A stretch of DNA of 64,000 bases, from positions 682,001 through 746,000 of the forward strand of contig NZ_AFEU01000001.1 in NCBI RefSeq assembly GCF_000262755.1. The letters run 5' to 3'. The translations under genes were made by a program, and so were the position numbers. Positions 1 through 8,806 of this stretch are shown here, one piece after another (the stretch's first letter is position 1; every line of letters starts with the position of its first letter). The stretch comes from Bacillus methanolicus PB1. GTDB lineage: Bacteria > Bacillota > Bacilli > Bacillales > Cytobacillaceae. Under the pieces are notes generated by a model, which saw only the letters and a program-made list of their open reading frames with translations, was not told where the DNA came from and did not search any database.

Positions 1-374
1 TTTCGTATACCTTTGCCGTCTCCGTTCGAAGAGATTTTACTTCCTTTTCTTTCGGATAAGGATCAGACGAAGAGATTGGCTCCTTGTCTTTATTCGTAGA
101 GGATGCAGGTCTTTTCAGGGGTCTCGGCAGGGGTAGAAATAAAGGTATCCTCTGTCTGTTCAACCTTCGATGTGGTAGAACGATTGTCTGCATCATTTTC
201 TGTCAAATTCGGTGTGACGATAGTATCCCTTTCTGTTATTTTTGCTTGAGGTGCATTTGCAGATGAAGGGGTGTTTTCCTCTGCTTCCGCAAAAGGAGCG
301 AGGGTAGAAAAAATCATAGTAAATAAAAGGAAGTAAGAAATGAATAAATAGAATTTGAATTTTCTCTTCCTCAT
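1..374 (-). pseudogene. Secreted RHS/WapA-like protein, N-terminal part, frameshifted, runs off the window
   Basis: The first frame opens with a Sec signal peptide: charged MRKRKFKFY, a hydrophobic core, then a cleavage region near FAEAEE. A low-complexity Thr/Ser/Glu-rich spacer follows and hits a stop at 90-92. Reading continues cleanly in another frame from about 110 to position 1, as a polar linker and then the motif KSLRTETAKVYE. That motif resembles the start of the conserved region of Bacillus WapA/RHS-repeat wall proteins. Removing one base in the A4 run near position 106 joins the frames. The large toxin-like remainder would lie left of the window. The family call rests on a short motif, so it is moderate. 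The break may be decay or a sequencing error. Confidence 0.5.
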
Positions 375-500
375 AAAATTTCACCTTTCTGGATGGTATA
401 ATAAAATAGATTCAAAAAAATGAGCCATTAAAATATTCCCTTCATTCCTCCTTCCAGTTCTACCTATATACAGTTGTATTTCATATATTTGTATTATATA

Positions 501-1255
501 TCCTTTTATAATTTCAGTAATAGTCAATAAATTTTTCCAATTATCAAGGAAATTACTCAAGCTCTTTCCAAGTTTTCTCATCTAAATATCTTTTAAACCA
601 TCTACCACATTTATTCGGATTTAATTTCCAATCGTGTTGTACTCCTAAATACCATTCAATTACTTTTTGTAAAAAAATAAAATCGTATTACGTTATCTAA
701 CATGAACTTAAAGAAAAATAACTCATCACGCCAAAGACTCTTTGCTACATAAGTTGTATCCCACCAAAAATCATTAATAATTTCAATGTATTCTTCTTCA
801 GTTGGTTTTTTTATAAAATAGGCTGAATACGTCGGTGGTTTTATATTTATTGTGAGGTTATCTTTATCAAGTAAAACCAAATATCCATTATCATATTCCG
901 GAGGTAATTGTTGTTGATTTGCAAGTTTCTTCGCTGACTCAATCGTTGAAATTTGAAAATCAATTTTTGTACCATCTTCATAAAGAACAAGGCGTGTAAC
1001 CCAATTATTATTTTCTACTGCTTTCAATGGCACACATGTTATTATTGTACCAAATTCCTCCATCCATTTATCACTTTGTAAAAAGGGTTGTAAGTCTTTT
1101 ACGAAGAGTTCAACGTCATAATCAGTAAACACATCTGTAACTGCATTAGGATTTGTACGAGAACTTGTAAGAATTATTAGACGAATTTCATCATTTCTTT
1201 TTCCCCAGTCAATAAGCTGACCAAGTATTTCCTTTTCTTTATTTATGTCTACCAC
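501..1255 (-). pseudogene. Aminoglycoside 6-adenylyltransferase (AadK/ANT(6)) remnant with at least two frameshifts
   Basis: Residues 1-185 of the first frame show the AadK fold: a nucleotidyltransferase core with SSRTNPNA followed by DYDVELFV (the acidic metal-binding pair), and later FWWDTTYVAKSLWRDE. After FMLDNVIRFYF the frame breaks in a T7 run (about 670-676). The next frame continues with VIEWYLGVQHDWK and KRYLDEKTWKELE, then stops. A third frame carries SNFLDNWKNLL, which matches the family's next helix. The family is normally about 285 residues, so the tail is also lost. Family members adenylylate streptomycin. This copy should not confer resistance as read. Its GTG start at 1255 overlaps the preceding VOC remnant. 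Confidence 0.7.
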
Positions 1256-1436
1256 CTCTGCAGAATCACATTTTTATTTAAATAATGATTTTCATCAAGA
1301 ACAAAGTCAGGAATCATCAATAAAGCAAAATTCTCTTGTTTAATCATTGCACCAGTTTCATTCTTCTTTGTAAAAAAAGACCAAAGATTTCTTCATAAAA
1401 CCAATTAGATTTTTGCAAATCATCAACAAATAATTC
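1249..1436 (-). pseudogene. VOC (glyoxalase/bleomycin-resistance) family remnant, frameshifted
   Basis: On the minus strand one frame reads ELFVDDLQKSNWFYEEIFG, a typical VOC beta-alpha-beta opening. A second frame then reads NETGAMIKQENFALLMIPD and VLDENHYLNKN, the second half of a VOC repeat. The frames meet in a T7 run (about 1369-1375), and one extra T restores a continuous product. No start is present and the 5' end is missing. It lies directly upstream of, and overlaps, the broken adenylyltransferase. The two look like one decayed antibiotic-resistance-type cassette, which is inference. Confidence 0.5.
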
Positions 1437-1505
1437 TATACAACTTTATTGATGTATTATTGGTTTTAATTTATGTCCATATTTATGGAAATACTGAACT
1501 ACCCT

Positions 1506-2228
1506 CTAATAACCCGGAGTCGTTTTTAACAATCGCAGCCGGTAGGCGTTCATGGCCACTTCACCTAAATGATCCAGCAAATTGTAATTGGTATATGCGC
1601 CTACGAATGCTCCAACCCCGGGAACAAGCTGCAGCATTTTCACAAAATCAATATAATCCCGGTATTCCTGTTGGAACTCGCGCCAATCCATGTCCGACAA
1701 TTCCTTCTTCCGTTCTTCCCATTCTTCGATCACCTGTAATGTTTCCTGCTTTTTTTCATCACTTGAAAAAGCTAATTGAAAGACATGCAAGAGAAATAAG
1801 CGCTCTTCATAATGACTGGTGTCAAACCCATAAATTGAAGCAGCATCGAATAAAAATTTCATTTTAATTGACAACAATAGCGGAAAATCAGCCAACCCAA
1901 GAAAAATGCCGCCCGCACCCGTTCCGGCCCCTTCGATTGCTGCTGTTTTCCTGTAAACGTCTAATTTCTTTCTTAGAAGCTGATCTTTTTCAGGCAGGGA
2001 CAATCCTACAGCCTGCTGTTTTTTTGTCATGAGATGAGAACCTGTTAATGTTGCTTTTACCATATTTTTAATCGCATCGGTCATTATTTGGTGCGCTTTC
2101 TCAGGTATCAACTCATTTACTTTGTTCTGGGCTTTTTTTGAAATACGGTTCAATAAACCCGATTTCTTTTGCATTTTTCTCTTCCAATTTTCTACTTCTT
2201 CATATACTTTCATTTCATATTCATTCAT
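1506..2228 (-). CDS. ecsC: EcsC family protein
   Basis: A 240-residue product close to the usual EcsC length (about 236 in B. subtilis), with the basic N-terminus (WKRKMQKKSGLL), the Gly-rich segment GAGTGAGGIFLGLADFPLLL and the C-terminal GVGAFVGAYTNY. The biochemical role of EcsC is unknown. It accompanies the EcsAB ABC transporter. It lies downstream of ecsB in the same direction but is separated from it by a hairpin terminator at 2295-2323, so read-through may be reduced. An AGGG-type ribosome site precedes the ATG at 2228. The gene ends in healthy sequence next to the decayed 0-1.4 kb block. Confidence 0.88.
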   Translation of the reverse strand: MNEYEMKVYEEVENWKRKMQKKSGLLNRISKKAQNKVNELIPEKAHQIMTDAIKNMVKATLTGSHLMTKKQQAVGLSLPEKDQLLRKKLDVYRKTAAIEGAGTGAGGIFLGLADFPLLLSIKMKFLFDAASIYGFDTSHYEERLFLLHVFQLAFSSDEKKQETLQVIEEWEERKKELSDMDWREFQQEYRDYIDFVKMLQLVPGVGAFVGAYTNYNLLDHLGEVAMNAYRLRLLKTTPGY

Positions 2229-2294
2229 GCAGACCCTTCCCTCTTTGTTTCACTTACTTTATATACGGACTATGTATTGATATGTTCCGAAAAA

Positions 2295-2323
2295 AATCCT
2301 TTCCCTAAACAAGGAAAGGAATT
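2295..2323 (-). terminator. Hairpin terminator after ecsB
   Basis: The AATCCTTTCC arm pairs with GGAAAGGAATT. On the minus strand the hairpin is followed by a run of Ts (complement of the A7 at 2290-2296). It lies between ecsB and ecsC and could attenuate ecsC. Confidence 0.65.
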
Positions 2324-2329
2324 ATTGTT

Positions 2330-3541
2330 TTAATTCTGCAAGCGTTTTTTGCTATATATGAAAACAAAGTAATAGGTGAAACTGATTCCCGCAGCAAGTG
2401 CAGCTAATGCCTCGGCCCATTCTCCCTTCAATAAAAGGATGAGAGAAAAGACCACACTCTGGATCAAGAGAATCATCAGCAGCAAGCGGTGAAAAGATTT
2501 CACCTTAAACTCGTCTTTCACAGGATATAAATTCACCCATAATATTTTTTGGTGGTGATTCCATAACGGCAGGAGCTGAAATCCTGTTAAATATAAAAAC
2601 AGCAAGACAATCACGATCTGTCCGAACCCAAATGAAATTAAGTACAATCCAACTGCACCGATAAGAGTCAAACGGATGAACAGACCAAAGTAATCTCCTG
2701 CTCGAAAGAACGTCCTAACATAGAGATGGGTAAATGTCTTCGAATGTTGGAATTCAACCCGGTTGACCATCCAATCCAGCCATTTCCGTCTCTTAACACG
2801 GTCTTTCAACTTCGGAACATCCGTAAATAAATTGGCGATCCGGTAAAACGAAGTCATGCGCCTCTCTTCAAGATCGATTAAATATTCCCATTTTAACCCT
2901 TTGATTTTTGTTTGAGAGCGGAAGTATACATAAAGAATGCCCATAACCGCAAATATCAAAACGAGAAACAAATTGTTTGCATTTGAAAAAAGCAAAAACA
3001 AAAACACAGCATTGATGCAATATCGAATACATGAATCAATGAAATGAACATTCTTCTCCACATAATATTGAATGTGCCATCTCACGGCTAAATTCCAGCT
3101 TTTAACGATAACAAGCATCATCAAAAAATAAAAAAAGGTTTGAAACTGAGATTTATTTACTTGAACATACATTGGCATAAAAACAGCCAAAACGATAATA
3201 AGAAGATAAGCCTGGACAATAAAACTTGCGATAATAGAACGCTTAAAGTACCGGGATAGCTTATTCTCAAGAGGAAGAAGGAAAATCCCGTCCGCTTCCA
3301 GCAAAAAAGTATAAATAGGACTATACGTTAAAAAAATGGCAATAATAGCAGCCATCAGAAAAACTGCCGGAAAGTCAGGCGTTAACGTTTTTAACCATTC
3401 CTGATAATAATAGGCTGCCGTTCCAAGAAGAAAAAGAAAGACGACGACAAGATGGCCGTTCAAAATATAGCGAAGATATCGGCTTAACTCTTTGATTGTC
3501 CGAACAGCTCTTTCTTTCCAAAGCTTTTCTGCATTAAACAT
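2330..3541 (-). CDS. ecsB: ABC transporter permease EcsB
   Basis: A 403-residue, strongly hydrophobic protein with about six to eight predicted membrane segments, such as LVVVFLFLLGTAAYYY, FLMAAIIAIFLTYSPIYTFLL and VGLYLISFGFGQIVIVLLFLYLTGF. Length matches B. subtilis EcsB (408). With EcsA it forms an ABC exporter needed for normal protein secretion, competence and sporulation, and linked to intramembrane proteolysis by RasP. The ATG at 3541 overlaps the end of ecsA by 8 bases, pointing to translational coupling. The identification rests on the ecsA-ecsB-ecsC order next to hit and on the topology. Confidence 0.9.
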   Translation of the reverse strand: MFNAEKLWKERAVRTIKELSRYLRYILNGHLVVVFLFLLGTAAYYYQEWLKTLTPDFPAVFLMAAIIAIFLTYSPIYTFLLEADGIFLLPLENKLSRYFKRSIIASFIVQAYLLIIVLAVFMPMYVQVNKSQFQTFFYFLMMLVIVKSWNLAVRWHIQYYVEKNVHFIDSCIRYCINAVFLFLLFSNANNLFLVLIFAVMGILYVYFRSQTKIKGLKWEYLIDLEERRMTSFYRIANLFTDVPKLKDRVKRRKWLDWMVNRVEFQHSKTFTHLYVRTFFRAGDYFGLFIRLTLIGAVGLYLISFGFGQIVIVLLFLYLTGFQLLPLWNHHQKILWVNLYPVKDEFKVKSFHRLLLMILLIQSVVFSLILLLKGEWAEALAALAAGISFTYYFVFIYSKKRLQN

Positions 3542-4274
3542 AGTCTTCTTCCTTTGTCAATTGTATATATAAGTCATCCAAAGTTGCTTCCGGCATTGAA
3601 AATTGATCGCGAAGTTCCTCAAGCGTCCCTTTTGCCCTAATCTTGCCTTCATGCAAAATAACAAATCGGTCGCAATATCTTTCCGCGGTAGCCAAAATAT
3701 GAGTGGACATTAAAATACCCGCACCGCTTTCTTTCATCTTTTTCATTAAATCTAAAAGGGATTGAATTCCGAGCGGATCAAGTCCCACAAACGGTTCATC
3801 AACAATATACAAAGAAGGCTGAACTAAAAAAGCACACATAATCATTACTTTTTGCTTCATCCCTTTAGAAAAATGAGCCGGAAACCATTTGAGCCTTTTT
3901 TTCATGCGAAACACTTCTAATAAAGCTTCAATTCTGGTTTTGTATGTATGTTCATCTATTCCGTAAGCCATAGCAGTTATTTTCAAATGCTCTTCAAGTG
4001 TCAGTTCATCATATAAAATCGGCGCTTCCGGTACATATGCAAACTGTTTTCGGTATGCATCTTTATCGTGCACAAATGTGGAGCCATTGATCGTAATTTG
4101 TCCACTGTGAGGTTCCATCAGGCCGATAACATGCTTGATTGTCGTGCTTTTTCCTGCACCGTTCAGACCAATAAGACCAACGATTTCGCCTGAATGAACA
4201 TCAAAAGAAATATCTTTTAACACAGGATTTTTCGTATAACCGCCTGTCACATTCATTATTTCTAATAAAGCCAT
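3534..4274 (-). CDS. ecsA: ABC transporter ATP-binding protein EcsA
   Basis: A 246-residue ATPase with Walker A GLNGAGKSTT, signature FSKGMKQKVMIMC, Walker B SLYIVDEPF and the switch His in STHIL. The ORF is open further upstream to 4388, but the ATG at 4274 gives MALLEIMNVTGGYTKN, has a good GGGAGGCG ribosome site at correct spacing and matches the family length (247). It energises EcsB. It is divergent from hit, with 616 bases between them that hold a triplicated motif and a plus-strand terminator. Confidence 0.92.
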   Translation of the reverse strand: MALLEIMNVTGGYTKNPVLKDISFDVHSGEIVGLIGLNGAGKSTTIKHVIGLMEPHSGQITINGSTFVHDKDAYRKQFAYVPEAPILYDELTLEEHLKITAMAYGIDEHTYKTRIEALLEVFRMKKRLKWFPAHFSKGMKQKVMIMCAFLVQPSLYIVDEPFVGLDPLGIQSLLDLMKKMKESGAGILMSTHILATAERYCDRFVILHEGKIRAKGTLEELRDQFSMPEATLDDLYIQLTKEEDYV

Positions 4275-4395
4275 TAAAACGCCTCCCAATTTTCTTCTTT
4301 CTATTTTAACAAATTGGGGATTAAATAAGTAGCAACGCCTTTTTTGCCCAAGAAAAAAATCATGCATAGCCCTCTTTATCTTGGACATTCTAAAT

Positions 4396-4740
4396 ATAGA
4401 AGGGGAAACAACAATGTTTGATGATGAATATCATCATACTTGAAATGAGGTGTCTGTTAAAGACAATATCATTCAAAAAAGCTTCAAATCGTTCCTAATC
4501 AAAGAATGGTTATGATGCACATAAGTTCTGATTAGCCATATTCGTTCAAAAACCGCTATGCGGCACCACATTATCGGAATGAGGTGTTTGTTAAAGATCG
4601 TCAACCGCTTTATACGTTGTGAAACATATAAAGAAAACAGGGGATGGTCACCTTGAACGAAAAAATCGAAGTAGACACTAATCATTTGTAAATGAGGTGT
4701 TTATCGCAGGCCAACTAAAGCTGACTAGATAGTGAACGAA
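4396..4740 (+). repeat. Three copies of an AATGAGGTGTYTGTTAAAGA-type motif in the ecsA-hit intergenic region
   Basis: Copies begin at about 4444, 4578 and 4691. The first two share about 18 of 20 bases; the third diverges after TGTTTA. Each could start a tiny plus-strand reading frame beginning MRCL (17, 25 and 8 residues). A preceding nine-codon frame at 4413 (MFDDEYHHT) has an AGAAGGGG ribosome-like site. A plus-strand terminator follows at 4768. This suggests a short plus-strand transcript, an sRNA or minicistrons, that I cannot identify. Confidence 0.45.
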
Positions 4741-4767
4741 TAAAATGAAGCGTTTCTCCTTCACAAC

Positions 4768-4800
4768 GGCAGGATTCCACACGAATCCTGCCTTATTTCT
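4768..4800 (+). terminator. Plus-strand intrinsic terminator upstream of hit
   Basis: A perfect 10-bp stem GGCAGGATTC / GAATCCTGCC with a 5-base loop, followed by TTATTTCTTT. No annotated plus-strand gene ends here, so it implies a transcript from the 4.4-4.7 kb interval. Confidence 0.75.
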
Positions 4801-4890
4801 TTATCTGAGGTATGAAAATATGATAAAATACCAAGAAAAGGTAAGCATTCCAAACCTACATGGATAAAACGCAATGGAAGGATGTTGTAT

Positions 4891-5310
4891 ATGAGCGAAT
4901 GTATTTTTTGCAAGATCGTCAATGGAGAAATTCCATCCGCAAAAGTTTATGAAAATGAGCATGTCCTAGCATTTCTTGACATTAGCCAGGTGACAGAAGG
5001 CCATACACTTGTGATACCTAAAATACATAAAGAAAATGTTTATGAACTTACTCCGGAAATTGCACGAAACTTGTTTGAAGTTGTTCCAGAAATTTCAAAT
5101 GCAATAAAAAAAGCATATAACCCTGCTGGTATGAATTTAGTTAATAATAATGGCGAAACAGCCGGCCAAACCGTATTTCATTACCATATTCACATCATTC
5201 CCCGCTACGGAAAAGGCGATGGATTCGGTGCTGTCTGGAAAACCCATACAAGTGAATACACATCTGAAGATCTAAAGAAAATAGCGGAAAACATCGGCAA
5301 ACATCTGTAA
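4891..5310 (+). CDS. hit: HIT family nucleotide-binding protein
   Basis: A 139-residue histidine-triad protein: N-terminal CIFCKIVNGEIPSAKVYE, then HTLVIPKIHKENV, and the catalytic triad HYHIHIIPR near residue 100. HIT proteins hydrolyse nucleoside phosphoramidates or dinucleotides. The cellular substrate in bacilli is not settled. The ATG at 4891 is preferred to the ATG at 4882 because GGAAGG ends right at 4882 and is spaced correctly only for 4891. It is divergent from ecsA, as in B. subtilis, and is followed by a palindromic repeat that should terminate transcription. Confidence 0.93.
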   Translation: MSECIFCKIVNGEIPSAKVYENEHVLAFLDISQVTEGHTLVIPKIHKENVYELTPEIARNLFEVVPEISNAIKKAYNPAGMNLVNNNGETAGQTVFHYHIHIIPRYGKGDGFGAVWKTHTSEYTSEDLKKIAENIGKHL

Positions 5311-5319
5311 TGCAATCAC

Positions 5320-5445
5320 GAGGCTGTCTCAAAGCCTAAGGCTCAGACCCCATAACACAATATATAGGACAAATGTTGGATAAATGTGCTATATATTGAT
5401 AAATGCACATGGGGTCAGACCCTTATGAGACAGCCTCTTTTTTTC
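5320..5445. repeat. REP/MITE-like palindrome, copy 1 (long form), probable terminator of hit
   Basis: Outer arms GAGGCTGTCTC and GAGACAGCCTC enclose two GGTCAGACCC-like cores and an AT-rich palindromic centre with TATATAG and CTATATAT. The right arm runs into T8, so as RNA it is a strong terminator for hit. It is nearly identical, in inverted orientation, to the copy at 32812. Confidence 0.88.
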
Positions 5446-5558
5446 TAAAAATCCAAATTTCCATCTGTTATTTTTCGAAATTTTTGATAGGATAGAAATA
5501 TCTTTTTTCTTTAATCATCATAGCATTACCAAAATGATTTGATACGGAGGGTACATTA

Positions 5559-6641
5559 ATGAATCGTGCATATAACTTTAATGCCGGGCCTGCTGCGCTC
5601 CCAGAGGCTGTATTGCAAAAAGCAGCAAGTGAATGGTTCAATTTTAATGGTACAGGCATGTCTGTAATGGAATTGAGCCATCGCAGCAAAGATTATGAAG
5701 AAGTTCACTTTGGAGCTGTTTCCCTTCTCCGAAAACTTATGCAAATACCTGATGATTATGCAGTCCTCTTGCTTCAGGGAGGAGCCAGTCTGCAATTTTC
5801 GATGGTGCCGATGAACCTGCTTCAACCTGGAAAAACGGGCTACTATGTGCTTACAGGATCCTGGTCTGAAAAAGCATTAAAAGAGGCCAAAAAAATAGGG
5901 CAAACTTCAATCCTTGCTTCAGGAAAAGAAAACAATTATAAAGCAATCCCCGTTATATCCGGAATACGGGTTCAAAGTGATGCCGCTTATGTCCATATCA
6001 CAAGCAACGAAACAATACACGGCACGCAATGGCATCAATTCCCAAAAAACTTAGGTGCCCCTCTTGTTGCCGATATGTCAAGTGATATTTTGAGCAAACC
6101 GATTAACGTTCAAGATTTTGGCTTAATATATGCCGGAGCACAAAAGAACCTTGGGCCTTCCGGATTAACCGTTGTCATTATTAAAAAGGAATTGTTGTCC
6201 CGCGGCAAGGACGAGCTTCCTGCCATGTTACATTATCGAACCCATGCGGAAAATGATTCACTTTATAACACCCCTCCTACTCTTGCGATATACTTATTTA
6301 AGCTAGTGCTAGAATGGGCGGATTCTATTGGGGGTGTAGAGAAAATTTCTAAACTGAATCAAGAAAAGGCAAAAATATTGTATGACGTCATTGATAACAG
6401 CGACGGTTTTTATTTAGGCCATTCAGATCCCGAAAGCCGTTCACTTATGAATGTTACATTTCGGCTAAAATCAGATGAAATCACTGCGAGCTTCCTTGTA
6501 CAAGCTAAGGAAAAAGGTTTTATCGGCTTAAACGGCCACCGTTCAATCGGCGGATGCCGGGCTTCCATCTATAATGCAGTCCCGCTTGAGCATGTTGCAA
6601 AACTGGCTGATTTTATGAGGAGCTTTAAATCTCAATATTAA
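5559..6641 (+). CDS. serC: Phosphoserine aminotransferase
   Basis: A 360-residue PLP-dependent class V aminotransferase that converts 3-phosphohydroxypyruvate and glutamate to phosphoserine in serine biosynthesis. Family landmarks are NFNAGPAALPEAVL at the N-terminus, GGASLQFSMVPMN (phosphate and PLP contacts), GAQKNLGPSG with the Schiff-base lysine near residue 195, and the C-terminal HRSIGGCRASIYNAV. Length equals B. subtilis SerC (359). A GGAGG ribosome site precedes the ATG. It stands alone between hit and trpP. Confidence 0.96.
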   Translation: MNRAYNFNAGPAALPEAVLQKAASEWFNFNGTGMSVMELSHRSKDYEEVHFGAVSLLRKLMQIPDDYAVLLLQGGASLQFSMVPMNLLQPGKTGYYVLTGSWSEKALKEAKKIGQTSILASGKENNYKAIPVISGIRVQSDAAYVHITSNETIHGTQWHQFPKNLGAPLVADMSSDILSKPINVQDFGLIYAGAQKNLGPSGLTVVIIKKELLSRGKDELPAMLHYRTHAENDSLYNTPPTLAIYLFKLVLEWADSIGGVEKISKLNQEKAKILYDVIDNSDGFYLGHSDPESRSLMNVTFRLKSDEITASFLVQAKEKGFIGLNGHRSIGGCRASIYNAVPLEHVAKLADFMRSFKSQY

Positions 6642-6727
6642 TGCTTCATTTGCAAAATAATGTATGATATAATTTTAAAAACCTTTTCGCTGCTTGCATA
6701 TAGAGTACTGCAGGAAAAGATTTTTAT

Positions 6728-6750
6728 TAGATGAGCAGAGGAGAGTTGAG
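6728..6750 (+). promoter_or_regulatory. TRAP (MtrB) binding site over the trpP ribosome site
   Basis: Five triplets occur with exact two-base spacers: TAG at 6728, then GAG at 6733, 6738, 6743 and 6748. They cover the Shine-Dalgarno region, three bases before the ATG. This is the known geometry for tryptophan-activated TRAP binding. In B. subtilis, TRAP blocks trpP translation in this way. Confidence 0.8.
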
Positions 6751-6752
6751 AA

Positions 6753-7286
6753 ATGAATACAAGAAATCTTGTAGCCTTGTCCTTATTAGTAGGAATGGGT
6801 GCTGTTTTGCACGCGGTTATGCCCGGATTTTTCCTGGGGATGAAACCGTATATGATGTTAATGATGATGTTTTTAGGTATCATCCTATTTCCTGAAAAAA
6901 AGTATGTCCTCTTATTAGGTGCAGTTACGGGATTAATTTCAGGTTTAACAACTACATTCCCTAATGGCTTGTTGCCAAACATCATTGATAAGCTGGTAAC
7001 CTCGTTTATTTTCTATGGGTTATTCCTTTCACTCAAAAAATTCAGATCGTCTATTATTAGTGTTGCAGTCTTAACTGCTATTGGCACGATCATTTCAGGA
7101 ATCGTCTTTTTGGGATCAGCATATTTGATTGTAGGCCTACCTGGACCATTTGCCGCATTATTTGGAACGGTTGTATTGCCAGCATCAGCGGTCAATACAA
7201 TCGCAATGGTTATCCTTTATCCGGTGGCAAATGGAACTATGAAAAGGACAAAAAATACTCATCAAACTAAAACCATTAGTAATTGA
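6753..7286 (+). CDS. trpP: Tryptophan transporter TrpP
   Basis: A 177-residue membrane protein with five or six hydrophobic segments, beginning TRNLVALSLLVGMGAVLHAVMPG. It contains FGTVVLPASAVNTIAMVILYPVANG near the C-terminus, and matches TrpP (YhaG, 172 residues) in length and position. It imports tryptophan. The TRAP site over its ribosome site supports both the identity and repression of translation when tryptophan is plentiful. A hairpin terminator follows at 7353. Confidence 0.9.
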   Translation: MNTRNLVALSLLVGMGAVLHAVMPGFFLGMKPYMMLMMMFLGIILFPEKKYVLLLGAVTGLISGLTTTFPNGLLPNIIDKLVTSFIFYGLFLSLKKFRSSIISVAVLTAIGTIISGIVFLGSAYLIVGLPGPFAALFGTVVLPASAVNTIAMVILYPVANGTMKRTKNTHQTKTISN

Positions 7287-7352
7287 AATAATCATAACTC
7301 TATAATAATATGTCTTATGACCTTATGCACGGAGAGGTAAGAGTTGATATAA

Positions 7353-7378
7353 AAAGAACCCTCAAAGGGTTCTTTTTT
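7353..7378 (+). terminator. Terminator after trpP
   Basis: Stem AAAGAACCCT / AGGGTTCTTT with a 3-base loop and a T6 tail. The A-run on the other side lets it also serve the small convergent gene ending at 7406. Confidence 0.85.
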
Positions 7379-7405
7379 GTTATAGATTAATACATAAACA
7401 GTAAT

Positions 7406-7597
7406 TTATCGAAAAGAAAGAAGCAAAATGCCAAGAATTAAAACAGCAATTCCTCCTGCAGCAAGTGTACCTGCTTTTTTCTTTAATACATGCTTTGGAG
7501 GATATACACCTGGCTTTTTTGTTGCAATAAGATAATGGATCGTACCAAATAACAGAACAGCACTAAGAACAAAAAAGCTGAAAATGATCCCACCCAT
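7406..7597 (-). CDS. Small two-helix membrane protein, unknown function
   Basis: A 63-residue protein with two membrane helices: GGIIFSFFVLSAVLLFGTIHYLI, and a second near the C-terminus, AAGGIAVLILGILLL. A basic linker with PGVYPPKHVLKKKAG lies between them. A clear AGGAG ribosome site precedes the ATG at 7597. It lies convergent to trpP and divergent from scoC, a spot where B. subtilis carries small yha genes. I do not recognise it with confidence. Confidence 0.7.
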   Translation of the reverse strand: MGGIIFSFFVLSAVLLFGTIHYLIATKKPGVYPPKHVLKKKAGTLAAGGIAVLILGILLLSFR

Positions 7598-7960
7598 GTT
7601 CCCACTCCTTTCACACAGCCGGATAATGAGACAACATTCAATATTAATACTTATGCCAGTCTTTCATACGCTATGTAAATCCTGTTTGTTTAATTTCGTT
7701 TCATCGAGACAAAACATAAAGAAGCTGAATGGCCTTGATAAGGATAAGATGAATTTTTTCTATTTCAGCCAAAAAGAAATATATTATAAAAATGGTTCAT
7801 CTCTGCAATGAATTTAGGTATAAGCTGTAATGATAACAAACAGACATTTATCAGTAAGTAGCAACAATGTTTTCTTAAAATTTCGTAAATTTACATCTTT
7901 ATTAATTTTTGTTTTATTGGCATAATGATATATAGATAAAAAAAAGTAGGTGAATTGGGG
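7598..7960. other. Intergenic, no gene seen; promoter region of scoC
   Basis: AT-rich stretch between divergent genes. Plus-strand frames here lack a ribosome site and family resemblance. TATATAGAT near 7928 may belong to the scoC promoter; no confident -35 was found. Confidence 0.5.
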
Positions 7961-8536
7961 ATGACAGAGAAATTATATTCTATGAAAGAAGCATTTATGT
8001 TTACCCAAAGAATTGCACAATTAAGCAAAGCACTTTGGAAATCGGTTGAAAAAGATTGGCAGCAGTGGATTAAGCCTTATGATTTAAACATTAATGAACA
8101 TCATATTTTATGGATTGCTTATCATTTGAACGGAGCATCGATATCCGACGTTGCCAAATTTGGGGTCATGCACGTTTCTACAGCTTTTAACTTTTCGAAA
8201 AAGCTTGAGGAAAGAGGACTGCTCAAATTTTCAAAGAAGGAAAACGACAAACGAAACACTTACGTGCAATTAACTGAAAAAGGAGAAAGAATTTTATTAA
8301 GTTTAATGGAATCGTACAGGCCTGATAAAAACGCTGCTTTTTTAGGTGCATTGCCGTTAAGGGAACTATATGGAAAGTTTCCGGAAATCATTGAGATAAT
8401 GGCCATCCTTAGAAATATTTACGGCGATGATTATATGGAAATATTCGAAAAATCCTTTCATAATATCGAAACTGAATTTATTGAAGTTGACGGACACCTA
8501 AAGAAAAAAGAATTAAGCAAAGAAGGATACGTTTAA
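7961..8536 (+). CDS. scoC: Transition-state regulator ScoC (Hpr), MarR family
   Basis: A 191-residue winged-helix repressor. The segments [32 protein letters not shown] and [20 protein letters not shown] are nearly identical to B. subtilis Hpr, and [11 protein letters not shown] marks the C-terminal dimer region. ScoC represses exoprotease (aprE, nprE), oligopeptide permease and sporulation genes during growth. The ATG at 7961 is preferred to an in-frame TTG at 7955, because AGGTGA lies 7 bases before it. Slightly shorter than B. subtilis Hpr (203). Confidence 0.94.
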   Translation: MTEKLYSMKEAFMFTQRIAQLSKALWKSVEKDWQQWIKPYDLNINEHHILWIAYHLNGASISDVAKFGVMHVSTAFNFSKKLEERGLLKFSKKENDKRNTYVQLTEKGERILLSLMESYRPDKNAAFLGALPLRELYGKFPEIIEIMAILRNIYGDDYMEIFEKSFHNIETEFIEVDGHLKKKELSKEGYV

Positions 8537-8806
8537 TCAATCAGAATTTCCTTCCATCGATGTATATGGGAAAACTGCCTCAAGAAGCAGTATAGATGGC
8601 TTTTTCACTTTAAATATACGCTATTATTGTCATAAATTTATTTCAAGAAAGACCCGAAATTCCCTATTGATTTTTTTGGTATTTCATCGTACAGTATCTA
8701 AGTGAGTTTTTAACTTTTTCAATTTCAATCTTTTAATCTATGTTTTTCAGTGAATTTTATGTTATTGCATTGTCATCAGTATGTTTCCAGAAAGAGGGAA
8801 TCTTCG

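Noticed and set aside
501-1255. Working aminoglycoside resistance gene
   Set aside because: At least two frame breaks and a missing C-terminal part; the length is far below the family's when read in any one frame.
4473-4685. Minus-strand 70-residue ORF upstream of ecsA
   Set aside because: Poor composition, no ribosome site, and it is antisense to the repeated motif that ends in a plus-strand terminator.
8574-8591. Terminator after scoC
   Set aside because: ACTGC / GCAGT is only 5 bp and is not followed directly by Ts.
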